DNA of 64,000 nucleotides, from the NCBI RefSeq assembly GCF_024623785.1, contig NZ_JANKBZ010000006.1:124001-188000 (forward strand), given 5' to 3'. This DNA comes from Archangium lipolyticum (lineage in GTDB: Bacteria; Myxococcota; Myxococcia; Myxococcales; Myxococcaceae). Position numbers and translations under genes: made by a program. Below the pieces are notes generated by a model. The model searched no databases. It was not told where the DNA came from and was given only the letters and a program-made list of their open reading frames with translations. Below are positions 24,019 to 32,310 of this stretch, one piece after another. Numbering within the stretch: the first letter of the stretch is position 1; the number at the start of each line of letters is the position of its first letter.

Positions 24019-24654
24019 ATGAACAGCAACGCCACCGCGGCTGTCGCCAAGTCGTACGACCCGTACGATTATTGGGAGCAGGATCTCGCGCAGCGGCTGA
24101 GGCTGGCACAACCCGAGGACTCCGTCAGGGGCATGTTCGCCAATGGCCTGCTGGACGCGGTGCGCGATCTGGCGGGCGATGGAGCCGTGAGCCACTGCCT
24201 CGAGGCGAGCGGACAGTCTCGGTTCGTGGACTTCTTCAACTACCCCATCAGCGCGCACCTCCGGGTCGTCTTCACCGGAGCACGCTTCCTGGTGCCAAGG
24301 TTCGGCAGCATGGAGGAAGCGCTGCGTCAACTGGGACGGCGCTCGACGGCCGACTTCATGAACTCGGCGGCGGGCAAGACCATGATGAAGCTGCTGGCCC
24401 GGGGAGATCCCAAGCGGCTGGTGGACGCGCTGCCCTCGGCCTACCGGATGTCGCTGACGTTCGGCAACCACAAGGTCGAGTGGTTGGGGCCCACCAGTGG
24501 CCGCTACATCCTCACCCGCAACTTCATCCCCCTGCCGAGCCACGAGGGCGTGCTGAGGGCGCTGCTCGAGACGAGCAACGCCCGGGACATCCAGGTGCGT
24601 GGGCGGCAGACGTCGGGGCTGCTCGACGGCGAGTACGAGTTCTCCTGGGGCTGA
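24019..24654 (+). CDS. DUF2378 family protein (Myxococcales-type paralog)
   Basis: 211 residues from the ATG at 24019, preceded by GGGGGGATTC. The whole domain matches the pattern of DUF2378/TIGR02265: RGMFANGLLDAVRDLAG, CLEASGQSRFVDFFNYPIS, FGSMEEALRQLGRR, MNSAAGKTMMKLLARGDPKR and the C-terminal GRQTSGLLDGEYEFSW. I know this family as a set of paralogs restricted to myxobacteria with no established function. Soluble, no signal peptide. It starts 71 bases after cysA in the same direction; whether it is cotranscribed is unclear. Confidence 0.9.
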   Translation: MNSNATAAVAKSYDPYDYWEQDLAQRLRLAQPEDSVRGMFANGLLDAVRDLAGDGAVSHCLEASGQSRFVDFFNYPISAHLRVVFTGARFLVPRFGSMEEALRQLGRRSTADFMNSAAGKTMMKLLARGDPKRLVDALPSAYRMSLTFGNHKVEWLGPTSGRYILTRNFIPLPSHEGVLRALLETSNARDIQVRGRQTSGLLDGEYEFSWG

Positions 24655-24667
24655 GCCGCACGTCACC

Positions 24668-24697
24668 GCCGCCTCCCGTGCGAGGGTGGCAGGCGGC
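24668..24697. terminator. hairpin between convergent genes
   Basis: GCCGCCT (24668-24674) pairs with AGGCGGC (24691-24697), with CCC/GGG inside. It sits between the stops of the DUF2378 gene and the small secreted protein gene. No U tract, so only a candidate. Confidence 0.4.
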
Positions 24698-24708
24698 TCA
24701 CACCGGGA

Positions 24709-24915
24709 TTACGGGCAGATCCACACGCAGGCGCTCGAGGGCCTCACGCACCCGGGCTCCGGCGGGTAGCAAGCCAGGAGCTCGGAGGCATCGGCCACAC
24801 AGGCCTCCTCCCGCGCGGGTTCGGCCACCGGCTGCTGGGCCGAGAACGTGAACGCCGCCGCCACCAGACCCGAGAGCAGAGCCGCCGGAACCACGAAACG
24901 AAGCGCCTTCTTCAT
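24709..24915 (-). CDS. small secreted Cys-rich protein, unknown function
   Basis: 68 residues with an excellent ribosome-binding site (GGAGGT, 9 bases before the ATG at 24915). The first 27 residues are a signal peptide or anchor (MKKALRFVVPAALLSGLVAA). The short mature part contains five Cys and ends CVWICP. The odd Cys number leaves one thiol free, or available for a dimer. It is divergent from the MarR-family gene across a 289-base gap. I recognise no family; a small surface or spore-associated protein or a secreted peptide are possibilities. Confidence 0.65.
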   Translation of the reverse strand: MKKALRFVVPAALLSGLVAAAFTFSAQQPVAEPAREEACVADASELLACYPPEPGCVRPSSACVWICP

Positions 24916-25066
24916 GTCGGAACGACCTCCAGGGCAATGAGGCACAGCCTCCTGGCAATTCGCGCCAGGTCCGTAACTCATGGCACGAAGGTGTCTTCGT
25001 ATCCACTTGATTGGCGACCGTCCTGGCGCTAGCCACCCGCTCTCATCGCGAATCTGCGGGTAAGCC

Positions 25067-25151
25067 CCTCCCCCCTTACCTGGCGCTTAGGGGAGGCGTG
25101 CAGTCAGGGCAGTGGATTTTCCGGGCAGGTAGGACGCGGACTTACTACCTG
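25067..25151 (+). promoter_or_regulatory. inverted repeats upstream of the MarR-family gene
   Basis: Two inverted repeats lie in the 24916-25204 gap: CCTCCCC (25067-25073) with GGGGAGG (25090-25096), and CAGGTAG (25126-25132) with CTACCTG (25145-25151), the latter with a 12-base spacer. The second is a plausible operator for the MarR-family protein encoded 54 bases further on. Nothing else is evident in this gap. Confidence 0.35.
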
Positions 25152-25204
25152 TCCAGAGGATGAGACGGGCGACAGCAGAGTAGAAGTTGGAGGACACTGT
25201 AGAA

Positions 25205-25804
25205 ATGAAGCCAATCGACGAGGCCGGCCAGCCGTCCTCCACGGACAAGAACAAGGAACCGCAGCAGCTGGGTGAGGTGCTGGAGTTCATGCGATTGCTG
25301 TGGGCCGTGGATCATGGCCTGCAGTCGACCTCGAAGCGAATGGAGGCCACGCTGGGCCTGACGGGCCCGCAGCGGCTGGTGCTCCGGCTGGTGGGACGTT
25401 TCCCCGGCATCACCGCGGGACGGCTGGCGCAGATACTCCACGTGCACCCCAGCACCCTCACGGGCGTCCTCAAGCGGATGGAGAAGCGGGGGCTGCTCGA
25501 GCGCAAGTCCGACCCGCTCGACGGGCGCAAGGCGCTCTTCGCGCTCACGGAGTCGGGCCGGGCGATGGACGTGCCCGCCACCGGCACCGTGGAGGCGGCC
25601 GTGCAGCGGGCGTTGGCCCGCCTGCCACGCGCGCGCCTCTCCGCCGCCCAGGAGGTGCTCGCCACGCTCGCCGAGGAGCTGGGCTCCGGTGACGCCCCGC
25701 TCGACAATCCCACCGGTCGCGCCTCGCACGGCAACAACGACGAGGCCCCGCCGGCCACGGCGGACGGAGAGGGCTCCACCTCGGCCAAGAGCGCCACCCG
25801 CTGA
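25205..25804 (+). CDS. MarR-family transcriptional regulator
   Basis: 199 residues from an ATG with GGAGGA upstream. The winged-helix domain (about 20-145) has MRLLWAVDHGLQSTSKRMEA, LTGPQRLVLRLVGRFPGITA, LAQILHVHPSTLTGVLKRME and the wing SDPLDGRKALFALTESGRA. The last 50 residues are a disordered Ala/Pro/Ser/Thr-rich extension not usual for MarR. Dimeric MarR proteins bind short palindromes and respond to small ligands or oxidation. The target is probably its own promoter and perhaps the divergent small secreted protein gene. Confidence 0.88.
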   Translation: MKPIDEAGQPSSTDKNKEPQQLGEVLEFMRLLWAVDHGLQSTSKRMEATLGLTGPQRLVLRLVGRFPGITAGRLAQILHVHPSTLTGVLKRMEKRGLLERKSDPLDGRKALFALTESGRAMDVPATGTVEAAVQRALARLPRARLSAAQEVLATLAEELGSGDAPLDNPTGRASHGNNDEAPPATADGEGSTSAKSATR

Positions 25805-25971
25805 ACCCTCCGCGCTCGGGCCGCCGCCCAAGCTTCCACCGGCCGACAACCGGCGGGAGAAGCAACCCGCCTGGAAACCAGGGGGACGCGCCGCGCTCTC
25901 CGTCCTGCTACAGATTTGGGAAATAGGTGGCCCGGCCATGGGTTGCCACACGACCGAGCGGACGTGACAGC

Positions 25972-28900
25972 GTGAATCTCGAATCCCCGCAGACCCCAGG
26001 CCCGGAGCTCTCCCCTCCGCCTCCCCCACCGCCTTCCGCCCCGCCGCGGGAGCCCCAGGAGGAGCCGCGCTCACAGGGCGTGGAGAAACTGCTCGCCGCC
26101 GTGCGTGCGCGCCAACGCCGCCACCTCTGGCTGCAGGGCGTGCTGCTGGGCCTGGCCACGCTCCTGGTGCTGGCGGTGGCCGGCGGCTTCCTGGCGCTCG
26201 CCTCCCCGGCACTCGGCCGTTGGGTGATGTTCCTGTCCCCGGTGGCGGGCGCGCTCGTGGCCGGTGCCTTCGGCGTGGGACTCTCGCTGCGCACCGTGGG
26301 GGATGACCTCCGCACCGCGCGCCTCATCGGCGAGCGCCGGCCGGAGCTGTCCCTGGACGTGCTCGCCGCGGTGGAGCTGTCGCGCGAGCGCGTCGGCCAG
26401 TCCCAGCACTCGGCGGACCTCGCGGACGCCTTCCTGCGGCAGATGGACCTGCGCGCGGAGCAGGTGGACGTGGGCACGGTGGTGGACCGCAAGCGCCTCG
26501 AGCACGCGGGGCTCGCGCTGGGCGGCGTGGTGCTGGTGCTGGCGGTGGTGCTGGGCCTGGCGGGCTCGCACTGGCGCGTGGGCTTCACCAAGGCGCTCGA
26601 GTCCGCCAGCCGCATGGCCGCGGCCGAGGTGCGCGAGCCCATCACCGGCGACATCGAGCTGACGTACCGCTACCCGGCGTACACGGGGCTCGCCCCGCGC
26701 ACCGTGCCGGGCACCAATGGCGAGGTGAGCGCTCCGGCGGGCACCGAGGTGCAGCTCAAGACGCGCTCGGACCGCGAGGTGGAGCGCGCGGAGCTGGTCG
26801 TCAACGGAGAGACGCTGCCGCTCACCGTGGAGGGCAAGAGGGAGCTGACGGGCTCCTTCGTGGCGAAGAAGGCGGGCAACTACCACTTCGTCTTCTACGA
26901 CAAGGGCCGCTCGCCCATCGCCACGGGGCCGGACATCCCGCTCAACGTGGAGGCGGACGCCAACCCCCAGGTGAGTCTGCTCACGCCCGCGGCGGAGATC
27001 GAAATCGACCCGGGCCAGAAGGTGACGCTCAAGTACGAGGCCAGTGACGACTACGGGCTCAGCGGCCTGGCGCTCGTCTTCCGGACTCCGGGCGCGAAGG
27101 AGGAGACGCGCATCCCGCTGCCCCGGGAGGACAGCCGGCGCGCGCGCAACACGTACACGTGGGACCTGGGGACGTTGAAGGTGCAGGCGGGGGATCGCAT
27201 CTCCTACTACGTCGAGGCGAAGGACAACGACGCGGTGGCGGGCGCCAAGCGGGGCGTCAGCCGCACCCAGGTGCTGCGCATCTACAGCGCCGCCGAGCAC
27301 CGCCGCGCCGCCCTGGAGAAGGCCGAGGCCCTCTGGGGCCGCATGGTGGACCACCTGGCGGACCGGCTGGAGGGCCCGGACCGGGAGCGGACGAAGGACG
27401 CGCAGAAGGTGGCGTCGGCGCAGTCGGTGGACACCGCGGGCCTGACGCTGGTGGGAGACATGCGCGCGCTCGCCCAGGAGCTCAACCGCGAGCGGGACGT
27501 CCCCGGGGAGCTCGTCACCGCGCTCGTCAACATCGCCGAGACGCTGGGCCAGAAGGTGCGCGCCACCTCGGACTTCCGGCGCATCTACCTGCGCACCCAG
27601 GCGCGCCGGCCCAGTGGCGACGACTTCGGCACCGGGGCCCGCCTGGGCGCGCTGGTGAACGAGGAGATCACCGAGCTGGAGAAGGACATCCTCTACCTGG
27701 AGTCCCTGCTGGACCGGCAGAAGCTGGAGGCGCTGCAGGAGCTGGCCAAGCAGCTGGCGGCCGAGCGGCGCGAGCTGGCCAACCTCATCGAGCAGTACAA
27801 GCAGAACCCGGACGAGCAGGTACGCGAGCAGGTGATGCAGCAGATTCAAGAGGTGCGCAACCGCATCGATGAGCTGATGCAGCGCATGTCCGAGATGCGC
27901 CAGGGCATCCGCGACGAGCACCTCAACGCCGAGGCCCTTCAGGAGATGATGAAGGACCAGGACATGCAGAGCGCGCTCGACGACGTGGAGCGGCTCATGC
28001 GCGAGGGGAAGACGGACGAGGCGCTCGCCAAGCTGCAGGAGCTGTCCATGCAGATGGACGAGATGCTCAACGGCCTGAACGAGGCGCAGGACGAGTTCGG
28101 CGACGCGCAGCACCCGGAGCTGGCGCAGAAGTTCGGCCAGTTCATGGATGACCTGGAGAAGACGGCACAGGAGCAGCAGCGCGTGGCGGACGCCACCAAG
28201 GCGCTGCGGGACCAGGCGCGCAAGCAGAACAAGGACCGGCTGTCCGAGCGCGGCAAGGCGATGAAGGACGAGCTGCAGCGCCAGCTGGAGCAGGTGCAGA
28301 AGAGCTACCAGGAGCTGCGGCCCGAGGATTTGAGCAGCCGGGCCTCGCAGCCGCTGGAGAAGGCGCAGGCGGAGCTGGAGAACGCGAGGAACGCGCTGAA
28401 GGTGGACGACTACGACCTGGCGGCCGAGTCGGCGCAGCGGGCCTCGGAGGCGGCGCAGCAGCTGTCCAGCTTCGGCGAGCAGCAGCGGGCGCTGGACGAG
28501 CTGTACGGCAATCCGGAGGACGTGCGGAGACAGTCGGCGCGGCTGGCGGAGGAGCTGGAGAAGGACGCGAAGACGGTGGAGGACGTGAACCGCAAGCTGC
28601 AATCCCTCTTCCCGCCGCCGGGCTCGCAGATGAGCCAGCAGGAGCGGCAGCAGTTGCAGCAACTGGCCCAGCAGCAGCAGGAGCTGGAGCAGAAGGCGAA
28701 GGGCCTGCGCCAGCAGATGGAGGAGATGGAGCAGATGGCGCCCCTGTTCGGCCAGGAGGCGGGGGACCAGATGGAGCAGATTGGCGAGCGGATGGGCGAG
28801 GCGGCGCAGCGGATGCAGGGCAAGGACGCGAACCGGGGCTACGGGGAGCAGCAGGCGGCGCTGGAGGGGCTGAAGCAATTCCAGCAGCAGATGAAGGAGA

Positions 28901-29127
28901 GCCAGCGGAAGGGGGGCAAGGGGCGAGGACTGCCGATGCCGATGGGGATGGGAGGAAAGCGGGAGGGCAACGGACACGACCCGCGGGACAAGGTGGAGAT
29001 TCCGGACGAGGAGGCCTACCAGGCGCCGAAGGAGTTCCGGAAGGATCTGCTGGACGCGATGAAGCAGGGGGCGCCGGAGAAGTACCGGGATCAGGTGAAG
29101 CGCTACTACGAGGAGCTGGTCAAGTGA
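25972..29127 (+). CDS. large membrane protein with DUF4175-like domain and long coiled coils
   Basis: About 1051 residues. A Pro-rich N-terminus leads to two membrane helices (about 55-105) and one more near 190. A beta-rich extracytoplasmic region (about 230-440) with TYRYPAYTGLAPRTV and DDYGLSGLALVFR matches the DUF4175 family known from myxobacteria and alphaproteobacteria. The rest (about 450-1010) is very Gln/Glu-rich coiled coil (for example QQLQQLAQQQQELEQKAKGL). The GTG at 25972 was chosen; an in-frame GTG at 25927 would add 15 residues. It is coupled to the peptidase-MA gene downstream (overlapping TGATG). A scaffold at the envelope is likely, but the function is unknown. Confidence 0.85.
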   Translation: MNLESPQTPGPELSPPPPPPPSAPPREPQEEPRSQGVEKLLAAVRARQRRHLWLQGVLLGLATLLVLAVAGGFLALASPALGRWVMFLSPVAGALVAGAFGVGLSLRTVGDDLRTARLIGERRPELSLDVLAAVELSRERVGQSQHSADLADAFLRQMDLRAEQVDVGTVVDRKRLEHAGLALGGVVLVLAVVLGLAGSHWRVGFTKALESASRMAAAEVREPITGDIELTYRYPAYTGLAPRTVPGTNGEVSAPAGTEVQLKTRSDREVERAELVVNGETLPLTVEGKRELTGSFVAKKAGNYHFVFYDKGRSPIATGPDIPLNVEADANPQVSLLTPAAEIEIDPGQKVTLKYEASDDYGLSGLALVFRTPGAKEETRIPLPREDSRRARNTYTWDLGTLKVQAGDRISYYVEAKDNDAVAGAKRGVSRTQVLRIYSAAEHRRAALEKAEALWGRMVDHLADRLEGPDRERTKDAQKVASAQSVDTAGLTLVGDMRALAQELNRERDVPGELVTALVNIAETLGQKVRATSDFRRIYLRTQARRPSGDDFGTGARLGALVNEEITELEKDILYLESLLDRQKLEALQELAKQLAAERRELANLIEQYKQNPDEQVREQVMQQIQEVRNRIDELMQRMSEMRQGIRDEHLNAEALQEMMKDQDMQSALDDVERLMREGKTDEALAKLQELSMQMDEMLNGLNEAQDEFGDAQHPELAQKFGQFMDDLEKTAQEQQRVADATKALRDQARKQNKDRLSERGKAMKDELQRQLEQVQKSYQELRPEDLSSRASQPLEKAQAELENARNALKVDDYDLAAESAQRASEAAQQLSSFGEQQRALDELYGNPEDVRRQSARLAEELEKDAKTVEDVNRKLQSLFPPPGSQMSQQERQQLQQLAQQQQELEQKAKGLRQQMEEMEQMAPLFGQEAGDQMEQIGERMGEAAQRMQGKDANRGYGEQQAALEGLKQFQQQMKESQRKGGKGRGLPMPMGMGGKREGNGHDPRDKVEIPDEEAYQAPKEFRKDLLDAMKQGAPEKYRDQVKRYYEELVK

Positions 29128-30908
29128 TGACCCGGGTTGCGAGCACCTTCTCCCCCTGGGAGAGGGCCGGGGTGAGGGTCTTCACCGTCGTCCTCTCCGT
29201 GTTCCTCGCCACGAGCGCGTACGCCCAGGACGCGCTGAAGAGCGAGGCGAAGGAGCGGCTGGGGAAGGTGGAGAAGTCGCTGGACGACTGGGACGTGCCG
29301 GGAGCGCGGAGGGAGCTGCAGGCGCTGGAAGGCATCGTCCCGGAGGACGTCGAGCCGCTCAAATACTTCCAGGGGCGGGTGGCCTTCGAGGAGGGGCGCT
29401 ACCAGGAGGCGGTGGAGCTGCTGCGGGGAGCCAACATCGAGGACAAGCCGGGCAGCTACCTGCGGCTGGCGAAGGAAACGCGCGACATCGTGAAGGACCA
29501 CGCGCGAGCGGAGAGCGAGCACTTCATCTTCTACTACCCGAAGGGGAAGGACGAGGTGCTGGTGCCCTACGCGCTGGAAACGCTGGAGGCCATCCACCGG
29601 GCGCTGGCGGAGGACCTGGGATACCGGCCGGCGGGGAAGATCCGCGTGGAGGTGGTGAACAACGCGCGAGAGCTGTCGAAGGTGAGCACGCTCACCTACC
29701 AGCAGATTCAAACGACGGGAACCATCGCCATCTGCAAGTTCAACAAGCTGATGGTGACGAGCCCCAAGGCGGTGGCGAGGGGGTACGACTGGCAGGACAC
29801 GCTGGCGCACGAGTACGTGCACCTGGTGGTGAGCCAGATGAGCCACAACACGGTGCCCATCTGGCTGCACGAGGGACTGGCGAAGTTCCTGGAGTCGCGC
29901 TGGCGGGGCAAGCCGGGACAGGCGATGACGCCGTCGATGCTGGCGCTGCTGGGCCGGCGGGTGAAGGACGACAAGCTCATCCCGTTCGAGAAGATGCACC
30001 CGTCCATCGCGATGCTGCCCACGGCGGAGGACGCGGCCACGGCGTTCGCCGAGGTCTTCTACGCCATCGACTACGTGTACACGACGCAGGGCAACAAGGG
30101 CCTGCGGGAGATCATCCTCGGGCTGAAGGATGGCAAGCAGGACAAGAAGGCGGTGGAGGGGGCCACGGGCATGCCCTTCGGCCTGTTCGAGAAGTCCTGG
30201 CTGGCGCACATCAAGAAGCAGTCCTTCCCCACGGAGCTGCTGCCTCGCGAGGAGGTGGTGCTCAAGGAGAACGCGAAGGAGAAGGACGAGAAGAAGAAGG
30301 GGCGGGAGATCTCCTTCGGGGACTTCGCGGAGGTGACGGAGGTGCCGGCGCGCAAGTTCGCGCACCTGGGCGAGCTGATGCGCGAGCGCAACCGCATCAA
30401 GGCGGCGGCCGAGGAGTACGCCAAGGCGCACAAGCTGGTGGGCGACAAGTACGAGTCGGTGTCCAACAAGTACGCGCTGGCGCTGCTGGAGCTGCGGCGG
30501 CTGGACGAGGCGGAGCAGGTGCTGCGCGGCTCGCTGCGCGTGCACCCGGGCTCGCCGAGCACCAACGTGCACCTGGGCCGCATCTACCTGTTCCGCAAGG
30601 ACTACCCGAAGGCCAAGCAGTCCTACATGGAGGCCCTGGCGTCGGACCCGTTCGACCCCGAAATCCACCTGGCGCTCATGCGCATCCACGGGGCGCTGGG
30701 TGAGACGGCGCTCGTCACGCGCACGAAGGCGGCGAGCGTGGTGCTCACCGGCCTCAAGGCCGAGGACGTGGACCGCGTCGCCCGCGAGTTCCTCAACCAG
30801 GACTCGGAGCTGGTCGAGGGTGAGGACTTCACCCAGGGCGGCGGCAAGAACGGCGCCCCTCCCAAGGCACCCGCGGCGGCTCCCGCGAAGGACGGTGGAG
30901 CCCGGTAG
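29127..30908 (+). CDS. secreted peptidase-MA-like gluzincin with TPR repeats
   Basis: About 593 residues. The signal peptide ends near TSAYAQ, with an unusually long n-region that is encoded by a REP element. TPR-like helices occupy about 35-110. The zinc-protease domain follows (HEYVHLVVSQ, with zinc ligands in HExxH), then LHEGLAKFLESRW, the distal Glu-containing motif of the peptidase-MA/M1-like group. A second TPR block lies at about 400-530. The start is the ATG that overlaps the upstream stop (TGATG), with AGGAG 12 bases before it. It is probably periplasmic and works with the coiled-coil membrane protein; the substrate is unknown. Confidence 0.85.
   Translation: MTRVASTFSPWERAGVRVFTVVLSVFLATSAYAQDALKSEAKERLGKVEKSLDDWDVPGARRELQALEGIVPEDVEPLKYFQGRVAFEEGRYQEAVELLRGANIEDKPGSYLRLAKETRDIVKDHARAESEHFIFYYPKGKDEVLVPYALETLEAIHRALAEDLGYRPAGKIRVEVVNNARELSKVSTLTYQQIQTTGTIAICKFNKLMVTSPKAVARGYDWQDTLAHEYVHLVVSQMSHNTVPIWLHEGLAKFLESRWRGKPGQAMTPSMLALLGRRVKDDKLIPFEKMHPSIAMLPTAEDAATAFAEVFYAIDYVYTTQGNKGLREIILGLKDGKQDKKAVEGATGMPFGLFEKSWLAHIKKQSFPTELLPREEVVLKENAKEKDEKKKGREISFGDFAEVTEVPARKFAHLGELMRERNRIKAAAEEYAKAHKLVGDKYESVSNKYALALLELRRLDEAEQVLRGSLRVHPGSPSTNVHLGRIYLFRKDYPKAKQSYMEALASDPFDPEIHLALMRIHGALGETALVTRTKAASVVLTGLKAEDVDRVAREFLNQDSELVEGEDFTQGGGKNGAPPKAPAAAPAKDGGAR
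29149..29179 (-). repeat. REP-like element in the signal-peptide region of the peptidase gene
   Basis: The element described at 9524-9640 (core CCCCCTGGGAGAGGG, then GGGGTGAGGGT) lies at codons 8-18 of the peptidase gene, encoding FSPWERAGVRV just before the hydrophobic signal core. An alternative GTG start inside the element (29171) would remove it from the protein. Confidence 0.7.
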
Positions 30909-30926
30909 TGGAGAAGCTCCCGGTCC

Positions 30927-32234
30927 TCAGGACTGGCCGCGGCCGATGCCGAAGTACGTGAAGCCCTCTTCGCGCGCGCGCCTCGGATCGAACACGTTGC
31001 GGCCATCGAAGATGACCGGGCTCTTCATCAGGGCCTTGAGACGGTTCATGTCCGGGTGGCGGAACTCGTTCCACTCCGTCACCAGGAAGAGCCCGTCGAC
31101 GCCCTCCGCCGCGTCGTAGCAGGTCGGTGCGTAGAGCACGCGATCGCCGAAGATGCGCCGCGCCACCTCCGCCGCCACCGGGTCATGGCACTGCACGCGC
31201 GCGCCCTTGCCCAGCAGCCCCTCGATGAGCTCCACCGAGGGCGCCTCGCGCATGTCGTCCGTCTTCGGCTTGAAGGACAGGCCCCACACCGCGAAGGTGC
31301 GGTTGGACAGGTCTCCGCCGTAGTGCTTCAGGGCCTTGGTGAGCAGGCAGCGCTTCTGCCGCGCGTTGGTGTTCTCCACGGCGCGCAGCAGGTCGAACTC
31401 CAACCCCGAGTCCCGGGCGGTGGCCATCAGCGCCTTCACGTCCTTGGGGAAGCAGCTGCCGCCATACCCGATGCCCGGGTACAGGAACGAGTAGCCGATG
31501 CGCTTGTCCGAGCCCATGCCCTTGCGGACCATCTCCGCGTCCGCCCCCACGCGCTCGCACAGCGCGGCGATGTCATTCATGAACGAGATGCGCGTGGCGA
31601 GCATCGCGTTGGCCGCGTACTTCGTCAGCTCGGCCGAGCGCGGATCCATGAAGAGGATGGGGTTCTCCGTGCGGACGAAGGGCGCGTACAGCTCACCCAT
31701 GATCTTCCGGGCCCGCTCGGAGTTGGTGCCGATGACCACCCGGTCCGGCTTGAGGAAGTCCTCGAGCGCCGCGCCCTCCTTGAGGAACTCGGGGTTGGAC
31801 ACCACGTCGAACTCGTACTCGGTGTTGCGGGCGACGGCGGCGGCCACCATGTCCGCGGTGCCCACCGGCACCGTGCTCTTGTCCACGATGACGGTGTAGT
31901 GGCGCAGCGCCTGGCCGATCTGCTCGGCGGCATTGAGCACGTACTGGAGGTCCGCGCGTCCCGTCTCGCCCTCCGGCGTGCCCACGGCGATGAACACCAC
32001 CTGCGACGGCCCCACCGCGGCCTTCAGGTCCTGGGTGAAGTGCAGCCGCCGCGCGGCGATGTTGCGGTGGACCAGCTCCTCGAGGCCCGGCTCGTAGATG
32101 GGAATCTGGCCGTTGCGCAGCGCCTGGATCTTCTTCGGGTCCACGTCGATGCAGGTGACGTCGTGGCCCGACTCGGCGAAGCAGGTGCCCGCAACCAACC
32201 CCACATACCCCGTCCCAATGACCGCGATCTTCAT
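30927..32234 (-). CDS. ugd: UDP-glucose 6-dehydrogenase
   Basis: 435 residues. It oxidises UDP-glucose to UDP-glucuronate with two NAD+. The Rossmann motif GTGYVGLVAGTCFAESGH opens the protein, followed by VGTP, STVPVGTAD and NPEFLKEG; the catalytic Cys lies in YGGSCFPKDV (about 261), and FKPKTDDMREAPS is in the C-terminal domain. Length and motifs are standard. It is the last gene of the minus-strand glycan operon that starts at 43306. UDP-glucuronate is the substrate of the UDP-xylose synthase encoded at 43495-44517, so the locus can make UDP-xylose. Confidence 0.95.
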   Translation of the reverse strand: MKIAVIGTGYVGLVAGTCFAESGHDVTCIDVDPKKIQALRNGQIPIYEPGLEELVHRNIAARRLHFTQDLKAAVGPSQVVFIAVGTPEGETGRADLQYVLNAAEQIGQALRHYTVIVDKSTVPVGTADMVAAAVARNTEYEFDVVSNPEFLKEGAALEDFLKPDRVVIGTNSERARKIMGELYAPFVRTENPILFMDPRSAELTKYAANAMLATRISFMNDIAALCERVGADAEMVRKGMGSDKRIGYSFLYPGIGYGGSCFPKDVKALMATARDSGLEFDLLRAVENTNARQKRCLLTKALKHYGGDLSNRTFAVWGLSFKPKTDDMREAPSVELIEGLLGKGARVQCHDPVAAEVARRIFGDRVLYAPTCYDAAEGVDGLFLVTEWNEFRHPDMNRLKALMKSPVIFDGRNVFDPRRAREEGFTYFGIGRGQS

Positions 32235-32310
32235 GAGTCCCGCCTCTCGTCCTCAGCGCCCGGGCGCCGCCGGCTCGCGGCGGGCGCGCCCCTGATGTCC
32301 AGTCGAAGTC

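Noticed and set aside
26071-28977. 968-codon open frame on the minus strand opposite the DUF4175 gene
   Set aside because: Antisense shadow of a GC-rich, Gln/Glu-rich coiled-coil gene. The translation is monotonous Leu/His/Arg/Val with no domain, while the plus strand has a coherent protein.
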